NCBI GenBank assembly: GCA_024235955.1 | Contig: JACKLJ010000002.1 | Location: 806,001 to 870,000, forward strand | Source: Burkholderiaceae bacterium | GTDB lineage: Bacteria > Pseudomonadota > Gammaproteobacteria > Burkholderiales > Burkholderiaceae_C | Direction of reading: 5' to 3' | Length of the DNA stretch: 64,000 nt | In this document: one piece after another, positions 54,343 to 63,241 of the stretch | How positions within the stretch are numbered: position 1 is the stretch's first letter | How the letters are laid out: every line of letters begins with the position of its first letter | Translations under genes and position numbers: made by a program | Notes under the pieces: model-generated | The model's input: only the letters and a program-made list of their open reading frames with translations | Told to the model about the DNA's origin: nothing | The model's database searches: none

Positions 54343-55098
54343 TCAGGCGGCGCCTTCCGGCACTTCGACGAATTCGTCGGCACCGTCGGCGGCGGCCACG
54401 GCCTTGGCCACGTCATCGATGGCGTTGGCCTTGCCTTCCAGCACGGCGTCGGCCATGCCACGGGCGTACAGCGTCACGGCCTTGGCGGAGTCGTCGTTGC
54501 CGGGGATCACGTAGTCGATGCCGTCCGGGTTGTGGTTGGAGTCCACCACGCCGATCAGCGGGATGCCCAGCTTCTTGGCCTCGGTCACGGCGATCTTGTG
54601 GAAGCCCACGTCGATCACGAAGATCGCGTCGGGCAGCGCGTTCATGTCCTGGATGCCGCCGATGTCGCGCTCGAGCTTTTCCATCTCGCGCTCGAACATC
54701 AGCTGCTCTTTCTTGCTCATGCCTTCCAGGCCTGCTTCCTTCTGGGCCTGCATGTCTTTCAGGCGCTTGATGGAGGTCTTGACGGTCTTGAAGTTGGTCA
54801 GCATGCCGCCGAGCCAGCGCTGGTCGACAAAGGGCATGCCGGCGCGGCGGGCCTCTTCGGCCACGATCTCGCGCGCCTGGCGCTTGGTGCCCACGAACAG
54901 GATGGTGCCGCGGTTGGCGGCGAGCTGGCGCGCAAACTTCTGCGCGTCCTGGAACATCGGCAGCGATTTTTCCAGGTTGATGATGTGGATCTTGTTGCGA
55001 TGGCCAAAAATGAAGGGGGCCATCTTGGGGTTCCAGAAGCGCGTCTGGTGTCCGAAGTGGACACCCGCTTCCAGCATTTGACGCATGGTCACGGACAT
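54343..55098 (-). CDS. rpsB: 30S ribosomal protein S2
   Basis: S2 is a 30S ribosomal protein that also represses its own mRNA in many bacteria. It has 251 residues; MSVTMRQMLEAGVHFGHQTR and FWNPKMAPFIFG open the family domain, with VDQRWLGGMLTN, IGVVDSNHNPDGIDYVIPGN and DDSAKAV further on. The C-terminus is acidic (EFVEVPEGAA). It begins the large minus-strand cluster. A leader of about 140 nt precedes it. Confidence 0.98.
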   Translation of the reverse strand: MSVTMRQMLEAGVHFGHQTRFWNPKMAPFIFGHRNKIHIINLEKSLPMFQDAQKFARQLAANRGTILFVGTKRQAREIVAEEARRAGMPFVDQRWLGGMLTNFKTVKTSIKRLKDMQAQKEAGLEGMSKKEQLMFEREMEKLERDIGGIQDMNALPDAIFVIDVGFHKIAVTEAKKLGIPLIGVVDSNHNPDGIDYVIPGNDDSAKAVTLYARGMADAVLEGKANAIDDVAKAVAAADGADEFVEVPEGAA

Positions 55099-55244
55099 GG
55101 GAAGTACCTTATCAAGGTTGGGTCTAAAATCCAGCCCGCTGATCGCTGCCCCGGGTGGCCTTCTTTTGGCCAGACCGGCAAGCCGCGACACCTCGGTGGA
55201 GCTGGTTTGCGATTTGTTCTACCGCTGATCGGCAAAACTTTAGA

Positions 55245-55250
55245 AGTATA
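55245..55250 (-). promoter_or_regulatory. candidate -10 of the rpsB promoter
   Basis: TATACT on the minus strand lies about 150 bp before rpsB, with no clear -35. It would give a leader long enough for S2-type autoregulation. Confidence 0.4.
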
Positions 55251-55342
55251 GCACGCCCCAGCCCGCGCCGCCCCGGCCCGCCCCATGACCGCACGGACCG
55301 AACCGCCCCCGCCTGCCGCCAATCTTGGCGCCCCTCCAGTTT

Positions 55343-55402
55343 GCTACGAATCCAATAGCTGGCTGCGCCCGCCACGCAAGGACGAGCACCTGATTTTCCT
55401 AC
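55343..55402 (+). repeat. dispersed palindromic element upstream of the D-amino-acid dehydrogenase gene
   Basis: GCTACGAATCCAATAGCTGG, CTGCGCCCGCCACGCAAGGA and a CCTGATTTTCCTA tail match the element. It lies in the rpsB/dadA-like divergent region, close to the start at 55422. Confidence 0.88.
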
Positions 55403-55421
55403 CCATCCGGCCGCACCAGGC

Positions 55422-56672
55422 ATGAACATCGCGATCATCGGCGCCGGCATCATCGGCGTGACGACGGCTTACGAGCTGGCGTCCGACGGCCACCAGGTCA
55501 CCGTGTTCGAGCGCCACGGCAGCGTGGCCGAAGGCTCCAGCTTCGCTAATGCCGGCGTGGTGGCGCCCGGTTACGTCACGCCCTGGGCCGCGCCCGGCAT
55601 GCCCGGCAAGGTGCTGCGCTACCTGGCGGCCCGCCACGCGCCGGTGCGCGTGCGCCGGCCGCTGGCCGCGGCCGACATGGCCTGGATGCGCCAGTGGCTC
55701 GCCGCCTGCAAGCCCGAAACCTACGCCGCCAACCGCGCCCGCATGCAGCGGCTGGCCTTCTACAGCTGCCGGCGCCTGCACGACGTGGCGCAGCGGCTGG
55801 AGTACGACTTCGACCGCAGCGAGGGCTACATGGTGCTGCTGCGCGGCGAGAAGGAGCGCGCGCTGGTGCAGCCCGGCCTGGCGGTGCTGCGCGAGGCGGG
55901 CGTGGCCTTCCACGAGATCTCGGCCGAGGAAGCCCGCCAGATCGAGCCCGCGCTGCACCCCGCCACGCCGCTGGCCGGCGCCATCCACCTGCCGCAGGAC
56001 GAGGTGGGCAACTGCCGCCAGTTCGCGGTGATCCTGCGCGACGCGGCCGAGCAGCTGGGCGCTCGTTTTGCCTTCAACACTGCCGTGGACCGCATCGACC
56101 CGGCGTCGCCGGCTCGCCTTTGGATAGCAGGCGAGCCCGCGCCGCTAGCCTTCGACGCCGTCGTGATGTGCGCCGGCGTGCCTTCGGCCGAGCTGCTGCG
56201 GCCACTGGGCATCCGGCTGCCGCTGCGGCCGGTGTACGGCTATTCGGTCAGCGCCCACATTCCCGAGCCGGTGCATGCGCCGCGCTCCGGCGTGATGGAC
56301 GAGCGCTTCAAGGTCTCCATCACCCGGCTCGGCCAGCGCGTGCGCGTGGCCGGCTCGGCGGAGATCGGCGGCAGCGCGGTGGAGATCAACGACGCCGCCA
56401 TTCAGACCCTCTACAAGGTGCTGCAGGACTGGTTCCCCTCCGCCGGGCGCCTGAGCAGCGGCGTGCAGGTCTGGAAGGGCGCGCGCCCCATGCTGCCGGA
56501 TGGCCCGCCGGTGCTGGGCATGAGTGGCCTGCCGGGCCTGTGGCTGAACCTGGGTCACGGCTCCAGCGGCTGGGCGCTGGCCTGCGGCTCGGCGCGCGTG
56601 CTGGCCGACCAGCTCGCCGGGCGCGAGCCGGCGATCGACGTCGAGGGTCTGGGCGTGCTGCGCTTCCGCTGA
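55422..56672 (+). CDS. D-amino-acid dehydrogenase-like FAD oxidoreductase
   Basis: This 416-residue DAO-family flavoprotein is like the small subunit DadA, oxidising D-amino acids to 2-oxoacids with electrons passed to the respiratory chain. The FAD site is IAIIGAGIIGVTTAYELA (3-20), with VFERHG after it; SFANAGVVAPGYVTPWAAPG is the family signature near residue 41. The C-terminal LWLNLGHGSSGWALACGSAR is the second FAD motif. The adjacent convergent racemase gene supports D-amino-acid metabolism. Confidence 0.92.
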   Translation: MNIAIIGAGIIGVTTAYELASDGHQVTVFERHGSVAEGSSFANAGVVAPGYVTPWAAPGMPGKVLRYLAARHAPVRVRRPLAAADMAWMRQWLAACKPETYAANRARMQRLAFYSCRRLHDVAQRLEYDFDRSEGYMVLLRGEKERALVQPGLAVLREAGVAFHEISAEEARQIEPALHPATPLAGAIHLPQDEVGNCRQFAVILRDAAEQLGARFAFNTAVDRIDPASPARLWIAGEPAPLAFDAVVMCAGVPSAELLRPLGIRLPLRPVYGYSVSAHIPEPVHAPRSGVMDERFKVSITRLGQRVRVAGSAEIGGSAVEINDAAIQTLYKVLQDWFPSAGRLSSGVQVWKGARPMLPDGPPVLGMSGLPGLWLNLGHGSSGWALACGSARVLADQLAGREPAIDVEGLGVLRFR

Positions 56673-56690
56673 ACGGCCGCCGGCTGGCCT

Positions 56691-57386
56691 TCAGCCCAGT
56701 GCCCGGTCGAGGGCAGCCAGCGCCAGCAGGCGGGTGGAATCCAGCGTCGGCAAGCCGGCGTTGCCGTCGTTCAGGATCAGCGGAATCTCGGTGCAGCCCA
56801 GGATCACCGCATCGCAACCCTGCGCCCGAAAGCCAGCCACCACCGACTGGAAGGTCGACAGGCTCTGCGGCAGGACCTGCCCGGCCACCAGTTCGTCCAT
56901 GATGATGCGGCCCATGACCTCGCGCTCGGCATCGGTCGGCCGCACGCAGGCCAGCCCTTCGCTCGCCAGGGCCACGGGGTAGACGTCACTGGCCACCAGC
57001 CAGGCCGTGCCGGTCAGGCCCAGCTTGCGAAAGCCCCTGGCCGCCGCGTTCTGCGCCACCACCCGTGCGATGTGCAGCCACGGCAGCGGCGAGGCGCGCT
57101 CCACACGGTCGAAGGCCTGATGGATGGTGTTGTCCGGGCAGATCAGAAAGTCGGCGCCGGCCGCCCGCAGGCGCCGGGCAGAGTCGAGCATCAGCGCTGC
57201 CACGCCGTCCATGTCGCCGCGCTCCAGGCAGGCCACGTAGTCGTGCAGCGACGGCGTGTGCATCGATACCGGTGGGTGCCGGTGTGCGCCCAGCCGCAGG
57301 GCGCCCTCGGCGCAGATGGTGCGGTAGCACAGGGCGGCTCCCTCGGCGGAGCAGCCGACGATGCCGATGTGCAGGGGTTGCGTCAT
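56691..57386 (-). CDS. aspartate/glutamate racemase family protein
   Basis: This 231-residue Asp/Glu racemase-superfamily protein opens IGIVGCSAEGAALCYRTI. The catalytic cysteines are in LICPDNTIHQ and VILGCTEIPLIL. It would interconvert L- and D-aspartate or a related amino acid. The ATG at 57386 is supported by the family start MTQPLHIGIVG. It ends 18 bp from the convergent dehydrogenase gene, so together they suggest D-amino-acid use. Confidence 0.92.
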   Translation of the reverse strand: MTQPLHIGIVGCSAEGAALCYRTICAEGALRLGAHRHPPVSMHTPSLHDYVACLERGDMDGVAALMLDSARRLRAAGADFLICPDNTIHQAFDRVERASPLPWLHIARVVAQNAAARGFRKLGLTGTAWLVASDVYPVALASEGLACVRPTDAEREVMGRIIMDELVAGQVLPQSLSTFQSVVAGFRAQGCDAVILGCTEIPLILNDGNAGLPTLDSTRLLALAALDRALG

Positions 57387-57427
57387 GCAGCTGCCTTGTA
57401 CCACGGTGGCGGCGGCACAATGGCGTG

Positions 57428-58966
57428 ATGCTGCACCCCGTTCTGCCCGCTGTGCGCCCGCTGCCGCTGTTCGACGTGGCGGCGCTGCGCCGCATCGAGC
57501 AGGCTGCGGCCGCCGCCCTGCCCCCGCACACGCTGATGCAGCGCGCGGGCCTGGCCGTGGCGCGGCTGGCGCTGGCGCTGGCGCCGCACGCCCGCACGGT
57601 GTGGGTCGCCTGCGGCCCCGGCAACAACGGCGGCGACGGGCTGGAAGCCGCCATGCACCTGCGGCGCTGGGGCGCCCGCCCCGTGGTCACCTGGCTGGGC
57701 GACGAGGCCCGGGCCCCCGCCGACGCGCGGGCGTCGCTGCAGCGGGCCAGAGACGCCGGCGTAGCCTTCGCCGACGCACCGCCGGCCGGCCTGGGAGCGA
57801 ATGACCTCTGCATCGACGCGTTGCTGGGCATCGGCGCCGCGCGTGCGCCGGCCGGGCGCATGGCCGAATGGCTGCGCGCCCTGCGCTCAAGCCCAGCCAA
57901 GGTGCTCGCCGTTGACGTACCCACGGGGCTGGACGCCGACACCGGCGTCTTGCAGCAGCCGGAAGATGCTCCTCATTCCATAGCTGCCTGCGGCCGCCAC
58001 GATTGGGCTGCAGGCTCAAAACATGCTGAATCCGGCCGCCTGCACACGCTCACGCTGCTGGCCCTGAAGCCCGGCCTGTTCACCGCCCAGGGGCGCGACG
58101 CCTGCGGCAGGCTGTGGTTCGACGATCTGGGCGTCACCCCCGCCGAGCCGCCCGCCGCCTGGCTCAACGCGCCAGGCCCGCGGGCGCCGCGCCCGCACGC
58201 CAGCCACAAGGGCAGCTGGGGCGACGTGGTGGTGATCGGCGGCGAGTGCGACGCCACGCACGGCGTGGCCATGGCCGGCGCGGCGCTGCTGGCGGCCTCG
58301 GCCGCGCTGCACGGCGGCGCCGGGCGCGTTTACGTCAGCCTGCTGGGCGACGGCGGCCCCATGCTCGACGCCAGCCAGCCTGAACTGATGTTCCGCCGCT
58401 TCGATGCCCTGGAGCTGGGCGGCATGACCGCCGTCTGTGGTTGCGGCGGCGGCAGCGCCGTGCGTGGGGTGCTGCCCGCCGCGCTGGCGCAGGCCCCGCG
58501 CCTGGTGATGGACGCCGACGCGCTCAACGCCATGGCGCAGGACGGCGACCTGCAGCGGGCACTCGGCCAGCGCGCCACCCGCGGGCAAGTCACGGTGCTC
58601 ACACCCCACCCGCTCGAAGCCGCGCGGCTGCTGGGCCGCAGCGCCGGCGAGGTGCAGGCCGACCGCCTTGCCGCCGCACAGGCCCTGGCGGCGCGCTGGC
58701 AATGCGTGGCAGTGCTCAAGGGCTCGGGCAGCGTGATCGCGTCTCCCCATGAACCGCCCCACATCAACCCCACTGGCAACGCGCGCCTGGGCACGCCGGG
58801 CACCGGCGACGTGCTGGCAGGCGTGGTTGGCGCACGCCTGGCCGCCGGCTGCCCGGCCTTCGAGGCCGCCTGCAGCGCGGTCTGGGAGCATGGCGCATTG
58901 GCCGATACCTGGAACGGCGGCGAGGCGCTCACGGCGGGGGCGCTGGCGCGCCGGCTTGGCGGCTGA
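57428..58966 (+). CDS. nnr: bifunctional NAD(P)H-hydrate repair enzyme
   Basis: Nnr repairs damaged NADHX/NADPHX: the N-terminal epimerase domain (about 1-220) has CGPGNNGGDGLEAA and AVDVPTGLD; the C-terminal ADP-dependent dehydratase (about 250-505) has SWGDVVVIGG, VMDADALNAMA, LTPHPLEAARLL and LGTPGTGDVLAGV. It has 512 residues, normal for the fused form. Between AVDVPTGLD and the next strand, residues about 181-201 (HSIAACGRHDWAAGSKHAE) derive from a palindromic element read in the sense direction. Confidence 0.95.
   Translation: MLHPVLPAVRPLPLFDVAALRRIEQAAAAALPPHTLMQRAGLAVARLALALAPHARTVWVACGPGNNGGDGLEAAMHLRRWGARPVVTWLGDEARAPADARASLQRARDAGVAFADAPPAGLGANDLCIDALLGIGAARAPAGRMAEWLRALRSSPAKVLAVDVPTGLDADTGVLQQPEDAPHSIAACGRHDWAAGSKHAESGRLHTLTLLALKPGLFTAQGRDACGRLWFDDLGVTPAEPPAAWLNAPGPRAPRPHASHKGSWGDVVVIGGECDATHGVAMAGAALLAASAALHGGAGRVYVSLLGDGGPMLDASQPELMFRRFDALELGGMTAVCGCGGGSAVRGVLPAALAQAPRLVMDADALNAMAQDGDLQRALGQRATRGQVTVLTPHPLEAARLLGRSAGEVQADRLAAAQALAARWQCVAVLKGSGSVIASPHEPPHINPTGNARLGTPGTGDVLAGVVGARLAAGCPAFEAACSAVWEHGALADTWNGGEALTAGALARRLGG
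57968..58030 (+). repeat. dispersed palindromic element, in-frame copy in nnr
   Basis: CATTCCATAGCTGCCTGCGG, a stem GCCTGC/GCAGGC, and GGGCTGCAGGCTCAAAA match the element. It is read in the sense direction in the frame ATA-GCT-GCC-TGC, the same frame as the ileS copy. Confidence 0.9.
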
Positions 58967-59111
58967 AGTTCGCTGCGCGAGCCCCATTGCGGCTTGTCGA
59001 AATTCGGGAGGCCGGATCGGCCTCAGTGGTCAGCTCCGGGGCGCCGCCGCGGCCCGCGCTGCCTATGGTCAAGCAGGCAGCCCGCTCACCGCGAACCACC
59101 TCGAGAGCCCC

Positions 59112-59795
59112 TCAGGACGAAGCCCTGCCCTTTTCCAGATCGGAAAAGCCGCTTTCGCTGGGCACGTCGCGGTCGGACAGCAGGTGCTCATAAAGTGCCG
59201 CCGCCAGGCGCGGATCCGGCCAGTCGAGCATGCAGTCGATCAGCCGCGGCACAGCGTTGCGCGGCAGCAGGTCGGCGATCTTGTAGCCCACGCGCTCGGC
59301 GCGGTAGATGTCGCCGCCGCGGAACAGGATGTCGATCAGGGCCGCCGCATAGACCAGGATGTCGTTGTCGCTGGTGGCACCTTCATAGGCCTCACGCAGT
59401 TCACGAGCCTCAAGCTCTTCCAGCGAGCGCACCACCAGGGTGACGAAGTCGCGCGCCGCATGCATGCGGTGACGGGCTTCTTCCGGGGTCTCGCGTTTGG
59501 ATGAGGCCACGGACGCACCAGCCCCGAGCCGCACGACGGTCGAGGCGCCCCCCTGCTTGCCGCCGCCACCGACGATAGGTACGAGCATGGCGGAGCCCAC
59601 GGGCCGCACCCAGCCGCGGCGCCGCAGTGCGCTGATGTCGGCATCGACCTCGGGACCCAGCAACTCACGCAGCACGACCAGCGACCGCTTGCCGTTGCAC
59701 AACAGCAGCACGTGCCGGTGGCGTGGACTGAGTCCCTCCGACAGACCGGAAAGCTGTGCAAGACCCTCACGGGTCTTGGCGTAGCAAGTGTTCAA
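59112..59795 (-). CDS. unknown cytoplasmic protein, TTG start
   Basis: This 227-residue protein has no recognised domain. The N-terminal 65 residues (LSPRHRHVLLLCNGKRSLV, VLRELLGPEVDADISALRRR) look like a helical winged-helix-like segment; a Gly/Ser linker (VGGGGKQGGAS) follows, then a helical C-terminal half. The TTG start at 59795 has AGGAG 6 bases upstream; no ATG exists before residue 69. It stands alone between nnr and an SDR gene. It may be a regulator, but nothing proves this. Confidence 0.75.
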   Translation of the reverse strand: MNTCYAKTREGLAQLSGLSEGLSPRHRHVLLLCNGKRSLVVLRELLGPEVDADISALRRRGWVRPVGSAMLVPIVGGGGKQGGASTVVRLGAGASVASSKRETPEEARHRMHAARDFVTLVVRSLEELEARELREAYEGATSDNDILVYAAALIDILFRGGDIYRAERVGYKIADLLPRNAVPRLIDCMLDWPDPRLAAALYEHLLSDRDVPSESGFSDLEKGRASS

Positions 59796-59924
59796 TCACG
59801 ACTCCTGGACCCGTCACGACGGCGGGCTGCCGGGAACCGCAACAAGCGGCGCTTCCGGCACGCACCCATTCTAGGAGCGGAAATACAGATCGAGGTATGC
59901 CGCGCAATGCGGCATTTGTCACGC

Positions 59925-60680
59925 TCAGCCGCGCCCGACGAAGGGCATCTTGGTCGCCATCACGGTGTGGAACAGCACGTTGGCCTCCGGTGGCAGGTTG
60001 GCCATGTAGAGCACCGACTGGCCGACGATGCCGACGTCCATCATCGGTTCGGCGGCAATGGTGCCATTGGCCTGGGGCACACCCTTGGCCATGCGCGCCG
60101 CCAGTTCGGTGACGGCGTTGCCGATGTCGATCTGGCCCACGGCGATGTCGTAAGCCCGGCCGTCCAGCGCCGCGGTCTTGGTGAGGCCGGTCACGGCGTG
60201 CTTGGTGGCGGTGTAGGCGATGGAGTAGGGACGCGGCGCATAGGCCGAGATGGAGCCGTTGTTGATGATGCGCCCGCCCTGGGGCTTTTGCGCCTTCATC
60301 ACGCGAAAGGCGCCCTGAAGGCAGTAGAACATGCCGTTCAGGTTGACGTCGACCACGCTTTTCCACTGCTCCGGCGTCATGTCCTCCAGCGGCACCGACA
60401 GGCTCTTGCCGGCGTTGTTGAACAGCAGGTCCACGCGGCCGAAAGCCTGCACGGCACGTTCGAACATCGCCGCCACTTCGGCCGGATCGGTTACGTCGGT
60501 GGGCACGGCCAGGGCACGGGCGCCGGCGCCGCTGGTGGCCACCACTTCGTCCAGCGGCTCGGGCCTGCGGCCGGCCAGCACCACGTTCCAGCCGTCGCCC
60601 AGCAGGGCCAGCGCCGCGGCCCTGCCGATGCCGGTGCCAGCACCGGTGACCACGGCGACGCGCTTGCTCGCTTCGCTCAT
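59925..60680 (-). CDS. SDR-family oxidoreductase
   Basis: This 251-residue classical short-chain dehydrogenase has the cofactor loop VTGAGTGIGRAAALAL (11-26), NNAG, and the catalytic Tyr-Lys in AYTATKH (YxxxK) after the catalytic Ser (GSISAYAPRP). AGGAG precedes the ATG. The substrate cannot be inferred; it may act on ketones or sugar derivatives. Unlike the other SDR in this window it has the full catalytic motif. It is 38 bp upstream of the rnr end on the same strand. Confidence 0.92.
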   Translation of the reverse strand: MSEASKRVAVVTGAGTGIGRAAALALLGDGWNVVLAGRRPEPLDEVVATSGAGARALAVPTDVTDPAEVAAMFERAVQAFGRVDLLFNNAGKSLSVPLEDMTPEQWKSVVDVNLNGMFYCLQGAFRVMKAQKPQGGRIINNGSISAYAPRPYSIAYTATKHAVTGLTKTAALDGRAYDIAVGQIDIGNAVTELAARMAKGVPQANGTIAAEPMMDVGIVGQSVLYMANLPPEANVLFHTVMATKMPFVGRG

Positions 60681-60718
60681 CTCGTTCGCTCCTCTTTCTG
60701 TAGCTTAAAGTCCTTGCC

Positions 60719-63004
60719 TTACCTGCGCGAGCGGCCCTTCTTGGCCGACTTGTCGCCGGGCTTGCGCGTGCCCTGCGCGTGCCTGGCGATCTTGGCCGCC
60801 TTCCCGCCCTGCCGGGCCTGGAGCGCCGCCGCAGCACCCGCTTCGTCGCCCTGGCGCTGCTTGCGAGCGGCCTTCTTGGCGGCCTTGGCGGGCGACGGCG
60901 TCATGCCCTTGTCGCGCAGCGCGCGGGCCAGCAGGGCACCGTCCTCGTCCACCAGGCGGAAGTCGATCTTGCGCGCATCCAGATCCACGCGGCTCACCTG
61001 CACGCGCACCTTGGTGCCGATGGCGTAGCGGATGCCGGTGCGCTCGCCGCGCAGCTCCTGCCGCAACTCGTCGAAGCGGAAGTATTCGCCACCGAGTTCG
61101 GTGATGTGCACCAGCCCTTCCACATACAACTCCTGCAGCGTGACGAACAGCCCGAAGCTGGCCACGCCGCTGACGGTGCCGCTGTACTCCTCACCCAGGT
61201 GCTCGCGCATGTACTTGCACTTGAGCCAGGCCTCGACGTCGCGGCTGGCCTCGTCGGCGCGGCGCTCGTTGGCGCTGCAGTGCAGGCCGGCGGCTTCCCA
61301 GGCCTGCAACTCGGCGGTGTGCCGGACCGGGCGCTGGTCGTTGCCCCGGTTGCGTGCAGCGCTATTTTTCTGCAAGCGCTTGCTGAGTTTTTCGTGGGCC
61401 TCTCCGGGCGTGGGCAGCTTGGGCAGCTGGTACTTGTGGCCATCCAGGATGGCCTTGATGACGCGGTGCACCAGTAGGTCGGGGTAGCGGCGGATCGGGC
61501 TGGTGAAGTGGGTGTAGGCCTCGAACGCCAGGCCGAAGTGCCCGCTGTTGACGGGCGTGTAGATGGCCTGGCTCATCGAGCGCAGCAGCATCATGTGGAT
61601 CTGTTCGGCATCGGGCCGCTCCTGCGTGGCTTCAGCGATGCGCTGGAACTCGCGCGGGTGCGGGTCTTCCGACAGCGAATAGCCCAGGCCCATGGCCTTC
61701 AGGTAACCCTGCAGCAGGTCCAGCTTCTCGGGCGTGGGACCCTCGTGCACGCGGTAGATGCCGGGCTGCTTGCCCTGCAGCAGGAAATCCGCCGCGCACA
61801 CGTTGGCGGCCAGCATGGCCTCCTCGATCAGCTTGTGCGCGTCGTTGCGGGTGCGCGGCTCGATGCGCTCGATGCGGCCGTTGTCGTCGCAGACGATCTG
61901 GGTCTCGGTGGTCTCGAAATCAACCGCGCCGCGCGCCTGCCGCGCCTTCAGCAGGGCGCGGAAGACGTCGTGCAGGTGGATGAGGTCCTGCACGCGCTCC
62001 TTGCGCCGCGCCGCCTCGGGGCCGCGCGTGTTGGCCAGGATCGCCGCCACTTCCGTGTAGGTGAAGCGGGCGTGGCTGAACATCACCGCCGGGTAGAACT
62101 GGTAGGCCGTGACCTCGCCCTGCGCGGTGACCAGCATGTCGCACACCATGCACAGGCGCTCGACTTCGGGGTTAAGCGAGCACAGGCCGTTGCTGAGCTT
62201 CTCCGGCAGCATGGGAATCACGCGGCGCGGGAAATACACGCTGGTGGCGCGGTCGTAGGCGTCCACGTCGATGGGGCTGCCGGTCTTGACGTAGTGGCTC
62301 ACGTCGGCAATGGCCACCAGCAGGCGCCAGCCGTTGGGCTTGCGGCCGCGGCCGGCCACCACGGCCGGTTCGCAGTACACGGCGTCGTCGAAGTCGCGCG
62401 CGTCCTCGCCGTCGATGGTGACCAGCGGCACGTCGGTCAGGTCGACCCGGCCCTTCTTGTCGGCCGGCAGCACATGATCGGGCAGCGCACGCGCCTGGGC
62501 GATGGCGGCCTCGGAGAACTCGTGCGGCACGCCGTACTTGCGCACGGCGATCTCGATTTCCATGCCCGGGTCGTCGACCTCGCCCAGCACCTCCTTCACG
62601 CGCCCGACAGGCTGGCCATAGAGGGCCGGCGGCTCGGTGAGTTCCACCACCACCACCTGGCCGGTCCTGGCCTGACCGATGGCGGGTTTGGGAATCAGCA
62701 CGTCCTGGCCGTAGCGCTTGTCCTCGGGCGCGACCAGCCAGATACCGCCCTCGTTGAGCAGGCGGCCGATGATCGGATGCGGCGGCCGCTCGACGATCTC
62801 CAGCACGCGGCCCTCGGGGCGGCCGCGCCGGTCCTGGCGCACGACGCGCACCTTGACTCGGTCGCGGTGCAGCACCGCGCGCATCTCGTTGGGCGGCAGA
62901 TAGATATCGGCTTCGCCGTCGTCACGGCTCACAAAGCCGTGGCCGTCACGGTGGCCCTGTACCGTGCCTTCGATTTCGTCCAGCAGGCCGCTGGTGGCTT
63001 CCAT
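60719..63004 (-). CDS. rnr: ribonuclease R
   Basis: RNase R is a processive 3'-5' exoribonuclease that degrades structured RNA. The 761 residues comprise a cold-shock domain at the start (TVQGHRDGHGFVSRDDGEAD), the RNB catalytic domain with ITIDGEDARDFDDAV-like VTIDGEDARDFDDAVYC, and HFTSPIRRYPDLLVHR. An S1 domain (GTVSGVASFGLFV) and a Lys/Ala-rich basic tail follow. The ATG at 63004 gives MEATSGLL; a GTG four codons upstream is an alternative. It is divergent from tRNA-Leu. Confidence 0.96.
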   Translation of the reverse strand: MEATSGLLDEIEGTVQGHRDGHGFVSRDDGEADIYLPPNEMRAVLHRDRVKVRVVRQDRRGRPEGRVLEIVERPPHPIIGRLLNEGGIWLVAPEDKRYGQDVLIPKPAIGQARTGQVVVVELTEPPALYGQPVGRVKEVLGEVDDPGMEIEIAVRKYGVPHEFSEAAIAQARALPDHVLPADKKGRVDLTDVPLVTIDGEDARDFDDAVYCEPAVVAGRGRKPNGWRLLVAIADVSHYVKTGSPIDVDAYDRATSVYFPRRVIPMLPEKLSNGLCSLNPEVERLCMVCDMLVTAQGEVTAYQFYPAVMFSHARFTYTEVAAILANTRGPEAARRKERVQDLIHLHDVFRALLKARQARGAVDFETTETQIVCDDNGRIERIEPRTRNDAHKLIEEAMLAANVCAADFLLQGKQPGIYRVHEGPTPEKLDLLQGYLKAMGLGYSLSEDPHPREFQRIAEATQERPDAEQIHMMLLRSMSQAIYTPVNSGHFGLAFEAYTHFTSPIRRYPDLLVHRVIKAILDGHKYQLPKLPTPGEAHEKLSKRLQKNSAARNRGNDQRPVRHTAELQAWEAAGLHCSANERRADEASRDVEAWLKCKYMREHLGEEYSGTVSGVASFGLFVTLQELYVEGLVHITELGGEYFRFDELRQELRGERTGIRYAIGTKVRVQVSRVDLDARKIDFRLVDEDGALLARALRDKGMTPSPAKAAKKAARKQRQGDEAGAAAALQARQGGKAAKIARHAQGTRKPGDKSAKKGRSRR

Positions 63005-63022
63005 TCTTGTTTTCACTTGGTA

Positions 63023-63028
63023 TATAAT
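63023..63028 (+). promoter_or_regulatory. -10 of the tRNA-Leu promoter, overlapping the rnr promoter region
   Basis: TATAAT lies 16 bp before the tRNA-Leu 5' end, a typical spacing for a tRNA gene. The overlapping opposite strand reads TATATA about 18 bases before the rnr start, so both genes may share this site. Confidence 0.55.
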
Positions 63029-63044
63029 TCTGGATTCCTGAAAT

Positions 63045-63129
<85 letters not shown>

Positions 63130-63172
63130 GACAAAGAGTGACGTCCGGAACATACCAGACGCCGCGAAAAGC

Positions 63173-63199
63173 AAAAGGCCGCCTTTGGGCGGCTTTTTT
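63173..63199 (+). terminator. intrinsic terminator after tRNA-Leu
   Basis: GCCGCC and GGCGGC pair over a 4-base loop, followed by TTTTTT and preceded by AAAA. It lies 44 bp past the tRNA, and is close to symmetric so could also serve the rimO end. Confidence 0.88.
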
Positions 63200-63241
63200 G
63201 TTGGCCACGCCGGCAAGCCGGGCGCGGCTGTGGCGCTGCCG

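Noticed and set aside
59008..59024. GAGGCC-GGATC-GGCCTC inverted repeat after nnr as a terminator
   Set aside because: Six-bp stem without a T-run; common by chance at this GC content.
61355..61385. GCTATTTTTCTGCAAGCGC in rnr as a repeat fragment
   Set aside because: Only a short match to the left arm and the encoded KRLQKNSAARN fits a normal RNase R linker.
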